Assembly: GCF_020858115.1 (NCBI RefSeq)
Contig: NZ_JACYMM010000006.1
Span: 248,001-312,000, forward strand
From: Janthinobacterium sp. FW305-129
GTDB lineage: Bacteria > Pseudomonadota > Gammaproteobacteria > Burkholderiales > Burkholderiaceae_D
DNA length: 64,000 bases
Direction of reading: 5' to 3'
The notes below the pieces were generated by a model that was not told the origin of the DNA, did not search any database, and saw only the letters and a program-made list of their open reading frames with translations. Below, in pieces: positions 38,172 to 47,295 of this stretch. The number at the start of each line of letters is the position of its first letter. Positions within the stretch are counted from its first letter, which is position 1. The translations under genes and the position numbers were made by a program.

Positions 38172-40829
38172 ATGATGCGCAACGCCACCGGCCCGCTCGC
38201 GGCCACTTTCCCTCGTCCATTCATTTTGAAGGCCGCCGTTGCGGCATTGGCCGGTATCGGCTTGCTGAGCTCGGCTTCGGTGTGGGCGCAGGAGGCGGTG
38301 GCGGCCGATGCCAGTGCCGAGCCTGCCGCGGAAGTGTCGGTCGTGACCGTCAGCGGCGTGCGCCGTTCGGCGCAGAACTCGCAGCAGATCAAGATGCGCT
38401 CGGACCAGGTCATCGATTCCATCGTCGCCGACGACATCGGCAAATTCCCCGACAACAACGTGGCCGAGACCCTGGCGCGCATTTCCGGCATCCAGATCCG
38501 CCGCGATTCAGGCGAGGCCAGCGCCGTCATGATCCGCGGCTTGCGCGATGTCACGACCCTGCTCAACGGCCGTGAACTGTTCACGACGACGGGCCGCTAC
38601 GTCAACCTGGCCGACATTCCCGCCACCATGCTGCAGCGTGTCGACGTCTATAAATCGCAGGGCGCGGACCAGGTCGAAGGCGGCGTGGCCGGCATCATCG
38701 ACGTGCGCACGAACCGTCCGTTCGACTTCAAGGAGTTCACGGCCAGCGTCAACACGCGCGCCGTCTACAGCGACAAATCGAAAGCCACGGACCCGAACGT
38801 CAGCGGCATGGTGGCGAACCGCTGGAAGACGGGCATCGGCGAGGTGGGCGCGCTGCTGGGCTTGTCGCAGCAGCAACACCGCTACCACGAAGAACGCGCG
38901 TTCAGTACCGCGCCTGTAGATAAAAGTTTCCTGTCGCCCGGCTTGACGGGGCCGGACCAGGTGGGCTTGCTGCCGATCAAGGGCGACCGCCGCCGCACCA
39001 CCGCCAATGCCGTGCTGCAATGGCGTCCGAACGCCGACGTCGAACTGTACGCGGAAGGCATGGCCACGCGCTTCCTGCTCGATGCCGAGTCCGATTACTT
39101 CGTCGGCTTGCCATGGTGGGGCACGCCCGTGTCGGCAACCAAGATTCCCGGCAGCAACCAGCTGCAAACCCTGACCTCGACCAACGTCAACACCATCATG
39201 TCGACGCAGGCGAACAAGAACCAGACGAAGACGCACCAGTTTGCCGTTGGCGGCTTGTGGGATATCAACCCGGAATGGCGTTTCACGTCGGAAGTGGCCA
39301 GCACCAAAAGCACTTATGCGTGGCGCAATCCGATTCTCGACGCCATCACCGTCGTGCCGAACGCCACCATCAATACCAACCAGAACGGCACTCTGCACGT
39401 CGATTACACGGGCATCGATCTGAAGGACCCGTCGAACTACTATCTGAAGGGCTTTTTCGACCGCTACGGCGAAGACAAGGGCAGCTCGAACGACCTGCGC
39501 GCCGACCTGGCGTACACGCCGAGCGCCGGTGGCTTCTTCAAGGAAATCAGCGTCGGCTTGCGCGGCGTCAAGCGCGAAGCGGAATCGATCAAGAGCTATG
39601 AAGGCAATGCGGAAGCACCGGACGTGTCCGGCGCCGCATTTCCGTTCAGCCGCCAGGGCGTGACGTCGATTCCGGGCCTCAATTGCCTGTCGGAACCGAT
39701 GTCCGGCGGCGGCCCCGATTATGGCTTGAAGCAATGGTACACGCCGTGCGCCAGCTTCCTGCTCAATAACACGGGCACGATCCGCCAGGCCGTCACGGGC
39801 AGCAGCGCGGCGCGCGCCATGGATCCGGGCTCGTTCTTCAAGGATACGGAAAAGACGTATTCGATCTATACCAAGGCGAAGATCGCCTTCAAGCTGGGCG
39901 CCTACCCCGTCGATGGCACCGTGGGCGTGCGCGTGGTGCGCACGGAGCAAAGCCTGCAAGGCAATACCTCCGAGGATGGCGTGTACACCTCCGTCGTCAG
40001 CGACACGGCCAGCACCGACGTGCTGCCGAGCGTGGCCCTGAAAATCAAGCTGCGCTCGGACCTGGTCGGCCGCTTCGCCGCGGGCCGCACCATCAGCCGC
40101 CCCGGTTTTTCCCAGCTGAACCCGGGCGTGGCCCTGGTCAACTCGACGGAAACGGTGAAGGCGACGGGCGCGGGCGGTAATCCGAATTTGAAACCGGTGA
40201 CGGGCGACAATGTCGATGCGGCCCTGGAATGGTATTTCGCGCCGGCCGGTTCCGTGACGGCCACCGTGTTCCACCACAAGTTCGACGGTTATATCCAGCA
40301 GCGCATTGCCAGCGAAACCATCGGCGGCAAGACCTACGATGTGGATCGCCCCTACAACACGGCTGCCGGCAAGCTGCAAGGCCTGGAAATCGGCTACCAG
40401 CAGTTTTATGACGGCTTGCCCGGCATCCTGAGCGGCCTGGGCTTGCAAGCGAACGGCACCTACATGAGCGGCACCACCGACGACGAGACGGGCAGCCATG
40501 CCATCACGGGCGTGTCGCGCTATGCCTACAACCTGGTGCTGCTGTATGAAAAAGATGCTTGGTCGGGCCGCCTGGCCTACAACTGGCGCTCGAAATTCAT
40601 CGACAGCTACAACCAGGGCGGCCCCGGCCTGGACTTGAAAGTGGCGCCGACGGCCCAGCTCGACGGTTCGCTGTCGTACAAGATCAACGAGCAGTTCACC
40701 GTGACCCTCGATGGGAATAACTTGCTCGACACCAAGTTCAAGGATTACTGGAACGAGCCGGGCGTGTATGCGCGCGATACGCGGCGCTATGACCGCACGG
40801 TCGGCCTGTCTTTACGCTGGAAAATGTAA
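38172..40829 (+). CDS. TonB-dependent outer-membrane receptor
   Basis: The 885-residue protein has a signal peptide ending near VWAQE, a plug domain (about 65-190: VVTVSGVRRSAQ, FPDNNVAETLARISGIQI, VMIRGL, GGVAGIIDVRT) and a beta-barrel ending in YDRTVGLSLRWKM. It belongs to the carbohydrate-uptake branch of TonB receptors common in Xanthomonas, Caulobacter and relatives. ATG 38172 is chosen after TGGAGA; the frame is open 54 bases earlier. It heads a unit with a symporter, GH43 and mutarotase, so its ligand is probably an arabino-oligosaccharide. This is inferred from context. Confidence 0.92.
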   Translation: MMRNATGPLAATFPRPFILKAAVAALAGIGLLSSASVWAQEAVAADASAEPAAEVSVVTVSGVRRSAQNSQQIKMRSDQVIDSIVADDIGKFPDNNVAETLARISGIQIRRDSGEASAVMIRGLRDVTTLLNGRELFTTTGRYVNLADIPATMLQRVDVYKSQGADQVEGGVAGIIDVRTNRPFDFKEFTASVNTRAVYSDKSKATDPNVSGMVANRWKTGIGEVGALLGLSQQQHRYHEERAFSTAPVDKSFLSPGLTGPDQVGLLPIKGDRRRTTANAVLQWRPNADVELYAEGMATRFLLDAESDYFVGLPWWGTPVSATKIPGSNQLQTLTSTNVNTIMSTQANKNQTKTHQFAVGGLWDINPEWRFTSEVASTKSTYAWRNPILDAITVVPNATINTNQNGTLHVDYTGIDLKDPSNYYLKGFFDRYGEDKGSSNDLRADLAYTPSAGGFFKEISVGLRGVKREAESIKSYEGNAEAPDVSGAAFPFSRQGVTSIPGLNCLSEPMSGGGPDYGLKQWYTPCASFLLNNTGTIRQAVTGSSAARAMDPGSFFKDTEKTYSIYTKAKIAFKLGAYPVDGTVGVRVVRTEQSLQGNTSEDGVYTSVVSDTASTDVLPSVALKIKLRSDLVGRFAAGRTISRPGFSQLNPGVALVNSTETVKATGAGGNPNLKPVTGDNVDAALEWYFAPAGSVTATVFHHKFDGYIQQRIASETIGGKTYDVDRPYNTAAGKLQGLEIGYQQFYDGLPGILSGLGLQANGTYMSGTTDDETGSHAITGVSRYAYNLVLLYEKDAWSGRLAYNWRSKFIDSYNQGGPGLDLKVAPTAQLDGSLSYKINEQFTVTLDGNNLLDTKFKDYWNEPGVYARDTRRYDRTVGLSLRWKM

Positions 40830-40938
40830 GTTGGCCACACAGTAAAAAATCAAGGGCGTTGCCATGGTTTCGGCCGGCAGCGCCCGTGTCAGTTGGGCAG
40901 TCACGCACGATTCATCATCAAAAGAATGGACGGAGAGC

Positions 40939-42291
40939 ATGGAGACGCAAAAATTATCTACCGTTGAAAAGGTCGGCTTCGGCGCCGGCGACATGGCGCT
41001 GAATGTCGTCATTTCGTCGATGATGCTGATCATCACCTTTTTCTATACCGATATCTATGGCTTGAAAACCACGGATCTTGCCCTGCTGTTCGTGGCCGTG
41101 AAAGTCATCGGCGCCATCGCCGACCTGGTCATGGGCCAGATCACCGACCGCTACAGCTTTGCCTCGGGCCGCTACCGCCCGTATCTGCTGTGGCTGGCCG
41201 TGCCGTATGGCGTCAGCGTCTTCTTCGTCTTCAGCACGCCAGAGTGGCAGTATGACGCCAAGCTGATCTGGGCATATTCGACGTATATCTTGATGACCAT
41301 CATGACGGCGGGTGTCGGCATCCCGTATATTTCTCTGATCAGCGGCCTCACCAGCGACCCGCAGGATCGCCTGTCGGCCAACGGCTACCGCCTGTTCTTC
41401 GCCAAGATCGGCGCCTTCATGGTGACCATCGTCGTGCCGGTGCTGTCGCAGCGCTGGGGCGGCGGCAACCCGGCCGTCGGCTACCAGGCAGCCATGGCCG
41501 TGATGGCCGTCATGGGCGTGGCCCTGTTCCTGTTCTGCTATTTCTCCACCACCGAGCGCGTCGTGCACGTGGTGGAAAAGCAATCGTTGCTGGCGCAGTT
41601 GAAAGTGCTGCTGCGGAACGACCAGTGGCTGGTGCTGTGCGGCGTGTGCGTCACGGGCACCATCGGCTACGTGGTGCGCGGCTCCGTTGCCATTTATTAC
41701 GCGAAATACTATCTGGGCGGCAGCACGGAAACCGTGGCCGCCTTTTTGACCACGGGCGTGGTGGCCGCCATCCTGGCCATGATCGCCTCGACCTGGATCA
41801 CCAAGTTTTATTGCAAGGTCAAACTGTTCCGCTACACGCAGATCGGCGTCGCGCTGATCAGCCTGGCCATCTATTTCTTCGTGAAGCCGAGCGACACCGT
41901 GCTGGCCTTTGCCCTGTATTTCCTGCTGTCCTTCGTGGTGGACTTGCACGCGCCCGTGTTCTGGTCGGCCATCGCCGAAACCATTGATTATGGTCAAGTC
42001 AAGACGGGCAAGCGCGTCTCAGGCTTCGCCTTTGGCGGCATTTCCGTGTGCCAGAAGGCGGGCATGGCGGTGGCAGGCGGCCTGGTGGGCGTGCTGCTCG
42101 CGTATTTCGACTACCAGCCCAACCATGAGCAAACGCAATTCGCCCTGAACGGCATCGCCCTGATGCTGTCGGTCATCCCCGGTTTCTTCCACCTGTTGAT
42201 GGGCTTGTTGATGTTCAAGTACCGCATCAGCGACAGCTATTACACGGGAGTGAAAACCGAAATGCACAAGCGCGGCTACGTGGCTGCGTAA
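40939..42291 (+). CDS. MFS sugar symporter of the GPH (glycoside-pentoside-hexuronide) family
   Basis: The 450-residue inner-membrane protein has 12 hydrophobic segments and the GPH family block near the N-terminus (GFGAGDMALNVVISSMM), DLVMGQITDRYSFASGRYRPYLLW, and a later HAPVFWSAIAETIDYGQVKTGKR. GPH carriers move pentosides or oligosaccharides with H+ or Na+. ATG 40939 has GGAGAG upstream. It is 109 bases downstream of the receptor and 24 bases before the cytoplasmic GH43, so arabinosides would be hydrolysed after import by it. Confidence 0.88.
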   Translation: METQKLSTVEKVGFGAGDMALNVVISSMMLIITFFYTDIYGLKTTDLALLFVAVKVIGAIADLVMGQITDRYSFASGRYRPYLLWLAVPYGVSVFFVFSTPEWQYDAKLIWAYSTYILMTIMTAGVGIPYISLISGLTSDPQDRLSANGYRLFFAKIGAFMVTIVVPVLSQRWGGGNPAVGYQAAMAVMAVMGVALFLFCYFSTTERVVHVVEKQSLLAQLKVLLRNDQWLVLCGVCVTGTIGYVVRGSVAIYYAKYYLGGSTETVAAFLTTGVVAAILAMIASTWITKFYCKVKLFRYTQIGVALISLAIYFFVKPSDTVLAFALYFLLSFVVDLHAPVFWSAIAETIDYGQVKTGKRVSGFAFGGISVCQKAGMAVAGGLVGVLLAYFDYQPNHEQTQFALNGIALMLSVIPGFFHLLMGLLMFKYRISDSYYTGVKTEMHKRGYVAA

Positions 42292-42315
42292 GAATAATTG
42301 AATGGAGTAAGCAAC

Positions 42316-43263
42316 ATGGCAGACGTCTTGAAACCGCTGATCGAACAGCGCGCCGACCCGCATATCACCCGCCACAGCGACGGCTATTATTACTTTACGG
42401 CCTCCGTGCCCCAGTATGACCGCATCGAACTGCGCCGCGCCGACAGCATCGCCGGCCTGGCCGACGCGGAGCAAGTCGCCGTCTGGCACAAGCCGGACAC
42501 GGGTCCGTACAGCGAACTGGTGTGGGCGCCCGAGCTGCACTTCAACCAGGGCGCCTGGTATGTGTATTTCGCCGCCGCGCCGAGCCGCGAAATCAAGCAT
42601 AAGCTGTTCCAGCACCGCATGTATGCGATCCGCAACACCAACGCCAACCCGCTGGAAGGCGAGTGGGAATTCATGGGCCAGATCGACACGGGCATCGACA
42701 CCTTCTGCCTGGATGCCACCACTTTTACGCACGACGGCGTGCTGTACTACCTGTGGGCGCAGAAAGATGTCGCCATCGAAGGCAATTCGAACCTGTACAT
42801 CGCACCGATGGCCACGCCGTGGCAGCTGGCCGGCCCGCCCGTGATGCTGAGCAAGCCGGAATTCGACTGGGAAATCCGCGGCTTCTGGGTCAACGAGGGA
42901 CCGTCCGTGCTGAAACGCAATGGCAAGATATTCATCAGCTATTCGGCCAGCGCCACGGATGAAAACTACGCGATGGGGCTGCTGTGGGCTGACGAGTCCG
43001 CCGACTTGCTCGATCCGGCGGCGTGGACGAAGTCGTCCGCTCCCGTGTTTGCCACCTGCTACGAGCACGGCATCTACGGCCCTGGCCACAACAGCTTTAC
43101 CACGGCCGAGGACGGCGACGGCGTATTGCTGGTGTACCATGCCCGCACCTACACGGAAATCGTCGGCGACCCGCTGTGGAACCCGGACCGCCATACCTTT
43201 GTGAAGCCGCTGCGCTGGGATGCGCAAGGCATGCCCGTGTTTGGCCGTTCATCGACCCTGTAA
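42316..43263 (+). CDS. GH43 exo-arabinofuranosidase-like glycosidase, cytoplasmic
   Basis: The 315-residue protein has no signal peptide. The start ADPHITRHSDGYYYFT, with RIELRRADSIAGL, resembles GH43 subfamily 26 exo-alpha-1,5-L-arabinofuranosidases. Catalytic residues appear as Asp14 (ADPH), an Asp in CLDATTF and a Glu in WVNEGPSV. It probably removes arabinofuranosyl units from short oligosaccharides brought in by the adjacent symporter. GGAGTAAG precedes ATG 42316. The subfamily assignment is by pattern. Confidence 0.85.
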   Translation: MADVLKPLIEQRADPHITRHSDGYYYFTASVPQYDRIELRRADSIAGLADAEQVAVWHKPDTGPYSELVWAPELHFNQGAWYVYFAAAPSREIKHKLFQHRMYAIRNTNANPLEGEWEFMGQIDTGIDTFCLDATTFTHDGVLYYLWAQKDVAIEGNSNLYIAPMATPWQLAGPPVMLSKPEFDWEIRGFWVNEGPSVLKRNGKIFISYSASATDENYAMGLLWADESADLLDPAAWTKSSAPVFATCYEHGIYGPGHNSFTTAEDGDGVLLVYHARTYTEIVGDPLWNPDRHTFVKPLRWDAQGMPVFGRSSTL

Positions 43264-43280
43264 AACCTGGATCCGACGCC

Positions 43281-44351
43281 ATGACCCCAGTTGATTCTGT
43301 TTCAGTGACGCAAGCGCCGTTCGGCGTCCTGCCCGGCGGCGACCACGTCACCGTGTTTACCCTGACGAACCGCCAGGGCATGCAAGTGAAAGTGCTCGAC
43401 TTTGGCGCCATCATCAGCGAAATCCACGTGCCGGACCGCACAGGTGCTTTTGCCGACGTGGTGCTCGGATTCGAGCGCATAGAACCGTATCTGCACAACG
43501 GCGCTTTCCTGGGCGCCGTCATCGGGCGCTACGGCAACCGCATTGCCGGGGGACGTTTCAGCCTCGACGGCAAGGATTACCAGCTGGCCGTCAACAACGC
43601 ACCGAATCACTTGCATGGCGGAAACCAAGGCTACCACCAGGTCATGTGGCAGGCCGAACCGTTCACGAAGGAAGACGCCGTGGGCGTCACGTTCACGCGC
43701 AGCAGCCCGGACGGCGAAGACGGCTATCCGGGCAAGCTCGACGTCACGCTGACCTACGAACTGGACGACGACAATGCCCTGAGCCTGCGCTACCATGCCG
43801 TCACGGACCAGGCCACGCCCGTCAACCTGACCAACCACAGCTATTTCAACCTGGCAGGGCAGGGCCATATCCTCGGCCACGAAGTGTCCATCAATGCGGA
43901 CCGCTACCTGCCCGTCGATGCCGGTTCGATTCCCACGGGCGAGCTGGCGGACGTCACCGGCACGCCATTCGACTTGCGCCAGAGCACCGTCATCGGCAGC
44001 AGCATTGACTTGCCGCACGAGCAGATCCGCATCGGGCGCGGCTATGACCATAACTTTGTGCTGAATCAACAACCCGGTCAGCTGCTGAACCTGGCCGCCA
44101 GCGTGCGCGATCCGCAATCGGGCCGGGTGATGCAGGTGTACACGCAGGAACCGGGCATCCAGTTTTATTCCGGCAATTTCCTCGACAGCAGCCAGTACGG
44201 CAAGCTGCGCGCCATCAGCTACCGCAGCGCGCTGTGCCTGGAAACCCAGCATTTCCCCGATGCGCCGAACCAGGCGCATTTCCCGAACACCATCTTGCGC
44301 CCGGGCGAGGAATACCGGACGGAAACCGTCTACCGGTTTTCCGTAGAGTAA
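43281..44351 (+). CDS. galM: Aldose 1-epimerase (mutarotase)
   Basis: Mutarotase interconverts alpha and beta anomers of free sugars. The 356-residue protein has the GalM signatures GAVIGRYGNRIAGG, NNAPNHLHGG, VNLTNHSYFNLAG (catalytic His) and a C-terminal ALCLETQHFPDAPNQ with the catalytic Glu. It closes the first unit, 17 bases after the GH43 gene. Here it would equilibrate L-arabinose released as a single anomer before oxidation by the SDR dehydrogenase. Confidence 0.93.
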   Translation: MTPVDSVSVTQAPFGVLPGGDHVTVFTLTNRQGMQVKVLDFGAIISEIHVPDRTGAFADVVLGFERIEPYLHNGAFLGAVIGRYGNRIAGGRFSLDGKDYQLAVNNAPNHLHGGNQGYHQVMWQAEPFTKEDAVGVTFTRSSPDGEDGYPGKLDVTLTYELDDDNALSLRYHAVTDQATPVNLTNHSYFNLAGQGHILGHEVSINADRYLPVDAGSIPTGELADVTGTPFDLRQSTVIGSSIDLPHEQIRIGRGYDHNFVLNQQPGQLLNLAASVRDPQSGRVMQVYTQEPGIQFYSGNFLDSSQYGKLRAISYRSALCLETQHFPDAPNQAHFPNTILRPGEEYRTETVYRFSVE

Positions 44352-44417
44352 GCGCCCCAGCCAAAATCGCCCACGCCCTGCCGCCATGCGCCCGCAGGGC
44401 GTTTTCATTGGCGCATG

Positions 44418-44486
44418 CCGATATCGTTTTCGATATCGGAACGCATTAAAAATTGATTGGAAAGGCATGGCAGGATTCTTTAGTAT
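44418..44486 (+). promoter_or_regulatory. Operator-promoter B, dehydratase unit
   Basis: CCGATATCG-TTTT-CGATATCGG (44418-44439) is a perfect 9+9 inverted repeat. TTGATTGGAA (44453-44462) begins 15 bases after the core CG, the -35 is TTGGAA (44457-44462) and the -10 is TAGTAT (44481-44486), with an 18-base spacer. Spacing is identical to sites A and C. Confidence 0.8.
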
Positions 44487-44547
44487 TCCAACATCGCTGC
44501 CCGGGCCGACGACCTTAGATCCGGCATGGCACAACCAGGAGAATGGC

Positions 44548-46290
44548 ATGTCTGAGACAAAAAAGAAGGTAGCCCTGCGCTCGGCCGAGTGGTTCGGCTC
44601 GCAGGACAAGAACGGCTTCATGTACCGCAGCTGGATGAAAAACCAGGGCATACCTGACCACGAATTTCACGGCAAGCCCATCATCGGCATCTGCAATACC
44701 TGGTCCGAACTGACGCCCTGCAACGCGCATTTCCGCCAGCTGGCAGAACACGTCAAGCGCGGCATCCTGGAAGCGGGCGGTTTCCCCGTGGAATTCCCCG
44801 TCTTCTCGAACGGCGAATCGAATCTGCGTCCGACCGCCATGCTGACGCGCAACCTGGCCTCGATGGACGTGGAAGAATCGATCCGCGGCAACCCGATGGA
44901 CGCCGTCGTGCTGCTGGTCGGCTGCGACAAGACCACGCCGGCGCTGCTGATGGGCGCGGCCAGCGTCGACATTCCCACCATCGTCGTCAGCGGCGGCCCC
45001 ATGCTGAACGGCAAGCTGAACGGCAAGGACATCGGTTCCGGCACGGCCGTGTGGCAGCTGCACGAGCAGATGAAGGCCGGATCGATCACCTTGCACCAGT
45101 TCATGTCGGCCGAATCGGGCATGTCGCGCTCGGCAGGCACCTGCAACACCATGGGCACGGCCTCGACCATGGCCAGCATGGCCGAAGCGCTGGGCACGTC
45201 CTTGCCGCACAACGCGGCCATCCCCGCCGTCGACTCGCGCCGCTACGTGCTGGCGCACATGTCGGGCATCCGCATCGTCGAAATGGTGCATGAAGACCTG
45301 CGCCTGTCGAAAGTGCTGACGCGCGAAGCGTTCCAGAACGCCATCAAGGTCAACGCGGCCATCGGCGGCTCGACCAATGCCGTGATCCACCTGAAAGCGA
45401 TTGCCGGGCGCATCGGCGTGCCGCTGGAACTGGAAGACTGGACCAAGACGGGCCGCGGCACGCCGACCATCGTCGACCTGCTGCCGTCGGGCCGTTTCCT
45501 GATGGAAGAGTTTTACTACGCGGGCGGCTTGCCGGCCGTGATACGCCGCCTGGGCGAGGGTGACTTGCTGCCGCACAAGAATGCACTGACCGTCAACGGC
45601 AAGTCGCTCTGGGACAACTGCGTCGAAGCGCCGATCTACAACGATGAAGTGGTGCGCACCCTGGACAACCCGCTGCTGGCCGATGGCGGCATTTGCGTGC
45701 TGCGCGGCAACCTGGCGCCGCGCGGCGCCGTGCTGAAACCGTCGGCCGCCTCGCCGCATTTGATGCAGCACCGGGGCAAGGCCGTCGTGTTCGAAGACTT
45801 TGAACATTACAAGGCGCGCATCGTTGATCCGGATCTCGACGTCGATGCCAATTCCGTGCTGGTGATGAAAAATTGCGGCCCGAAAGGCTATCCGGGCATG
45901 GCGGAAGTGGGCAACATGGGCTTGCCGCCGAAATTGCTGGCGCAAGGCATCACCGACATGGTGCGCATCTCGGACGCGCGCATGAGCGGCACCGCCTACG
46001 GCACCGTCGTCCTGCACGTGGCGCCGGAAGCCATGGCGGGCGGCCCGCTGGGTATTGTGCGCGATGGCGACATGATCGCCCTCGATTGCCACGCCGGCAG
46101 CCTGAACATCGACATCAGCGACGCGGAAATCGCCGAGCGCCTGGCGGCCCGCGAACTGGGCAGCGCGCCCGGACCGAAGAGCGGCTACCAGCAGCTGTAC
46201 ATCGAACACGTGTTGCAGGCCGACGAAGGCTGCGATTTCGACTTCCTGGTCGGCAATCGCGGTTCCGCCGTGCCGCGCCACTCACATTAA
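44548..46290 (+). CDS. Pentonate dehydratase of the IlvD/Edd family, probable L-arabinonate dehydratase
   Basis: The 580-residue protein belongs to the dihydroxyacid/sugar-acid dehydratases, which use an iron-sulfur cluster; cluster cysteines are in ICNTWSELTPC, VGCDKTTPA and GTCNTMGTAS. Length and blocks match L-arabinonate dehydratases, which convert L-arabinonate to 2-keto-3-deoxy-L-arabinonate. D-xylonate and D-fuconate enzymes are close relatives, so specificity is inferred from neighbours. The AraD1 gene starts 12 bases after its stop. It is the first gene of the second unit. Confidence 0.88.
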   Translation: MSETKKKVALRSAEWFGSQDKNGFMYRSWMKNQGIPDHEFHGKPIIGICNTWSELTPCNAHFRQLAEHVKRGILEAGGFPVEFPVFSNGESNLRPTAMLTRNLASMDVEESIRGNPMDAVVLLVGCDKTTPALLMGAASVDIPTIVVSGGPMLNGKLNGKDIGSGTAVWQLHEQMKAGSITLHQFMSAESGMSRSAGTCNTMGTASTMASMAEALGTSLPHNAAIPAVDSRRYVLAHMSGIRIVEMVHEDLRLSKVLTREAFQNAIKVNAAIGGSTNAVIHLKAIAGRIGVPLELEDWTKTGRGTPTIVDLLPSGRFLMEEFYYAGGLPAVIRRLGEGDLLPHKNALTVNGKSLWDNCVEAPIYNDEVVRTLDNPLLADGGICVLRGNLAPRGAVLKPSAASPHLMQHRGKAVVFEDFEHYKARIVDPDLDVDANSVLVMKNCGPKGYPGMAEVGNMGLPPKLLAQGITDMVRISDARMSGTAYGTVVLHVAPEAMAGGPLGIVRDGDMIALDCHAGSLNIDISDAEIAERLAARELGSAPGPKSGYQQLYIEHVLQADEGCDFDFLVGNRGSAVPRHSH

Positions 46291-46302
46291 GCGGAGACCA
46301 TT

Positions 46303-47295
46303 ATGCTGTTGCTGCAATTTACGAATGAACATGGCGGGCGCCTCGTCGGCCTGCTGCAAGACGACGTCATCCGCGTCATCGAAGGCTACAACACGACGTA
46401 TGCGCTGGCGCAAGACGCCATCCGCAAGAAGGTGAGCCTGGCGGACCTGGTGAATGCCAGCGTCGGCAACGCCACGCATGCGTATGCGGATGTGGCCGCC
46501 AGCGGCCGTTTGCTGGCGCCGCTCGACCATGCGGACGAGGCGCACTGCTACGTGACGGGCACGGGCCTGACCCACCTGGGCAGCGCCGGCGCGCGCGACG
46601 CCATGCACAAGAAGATCGGCGGCGACGCCGAGTCCCTGAGCGACTCCATGAAAATGTTCCGCCTGGGCGTGGAAGGCGGCAAGCCTGAAGCAGATACGGC
46701 GGGCGCCCAGCCCGAGTGGTTCTACAAGGGCGACGGCTCCATCGTGCGCGCTGGCGGCCAGCCGCTGCGCATGCCGGACTTTGCCCTGGACGGCGGCGAA
46801 GAGCCGGAAATCGCCGGCCTGTACGTGATCGGCGACGACGGCCAGCCGTATAGAGTCGGCTACGCCATCGGCAATGAGTTCTCGGACCACGTGACGGAAC
46901 GCCAGAACTATCTGTACCTGGCCCACTCGAAGCTGCGCATGTGCAGCGTGGGTCCGGCCCTGCTGGTAGGCGAATTGCCCGCGCACATCGCCGGCAGCTC
47001 GCGTGTGCTTGATGCGGCCGGTAATGTGCGCTGGGAAAAGGCGTTTGTCAGCGGCGAAGACAATATGTCGCACACGATTGCCAACCTGGAACACCATCAC
47101 TTCAAGTATCCGCTGTTCAAGCGCCCTGGCGACGTGCACGTGCATTTCTTCGGCACGGCCACCCTGAGCTTTGCCGATGGCGTAAGCGTGGCGCCGGGCG
47201 AAACCTTTGAAATCGAAGCGCCGGCCTTTGGCCCCGCCCTGCGTAACCGCCTCGACGTCTTCCCAACCGAATTTGCGAAAGTGAGCACATTATGA
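46303..47295 (+). CDS. araD1: AraD1-family (FAH superfamily) 2-keto-3-deoxypentonate dehydratase
   Basis: The 330-residue protein resembles AraD1/GguC in the fumarylacetoacetate hydrolase superfamily, with a C-terminal [30 protein letters not shown] and [12 protein letters not shown]. In oxidative pentose clusters it is placed as the dehydratase that turns 2-keto-3-deoxy-L-arabinonate into alpha-ketoglutarate semialdehyde. The next gene, overlapping by four bases (ATGA), encodes the matching semialdehyde dehydrogenase. Some FAH members instead hydrolyse 2,4-diketo-3-deoxypentonate; this alternative is open. Confidence 0.85.
   Translation: MLLLQFTNEHGGRLVGLLQDDVIRVIEGYNTTYALAQDAIRKKVSLADLVNASVGNATHAYADVAASGRLLAPLDHADEAHCYVTGTGLTHLGSAGARDAMHKKIGGDAESLSDSMKMFRLGVEGGKPEADTAGAQPEWFYKGDGSIVRAGGQPLRMPDFALDGGEEPEIAGLYVIGDDGQPYRVGYAIGNEFSDHVTERQNYLYLAHSKLRMCSVGPALLVGELPAHIAGSSRVLDAAGNVRWEKAFVSGEDNMSHTIANLEHHHFKYPLFKRPGDVHVHFFGTATLSFADGVSVAPGETFEIEAPAFGPALRNRLDVFPTEFAKVSTL

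Noticed and set aside
38508..40499. Long open frame (663 codons) opposite the TonB receptor
   Set aside because: Antisense of a well-supported receptor gene with plug and barrel motifs; composition is shadow-like.
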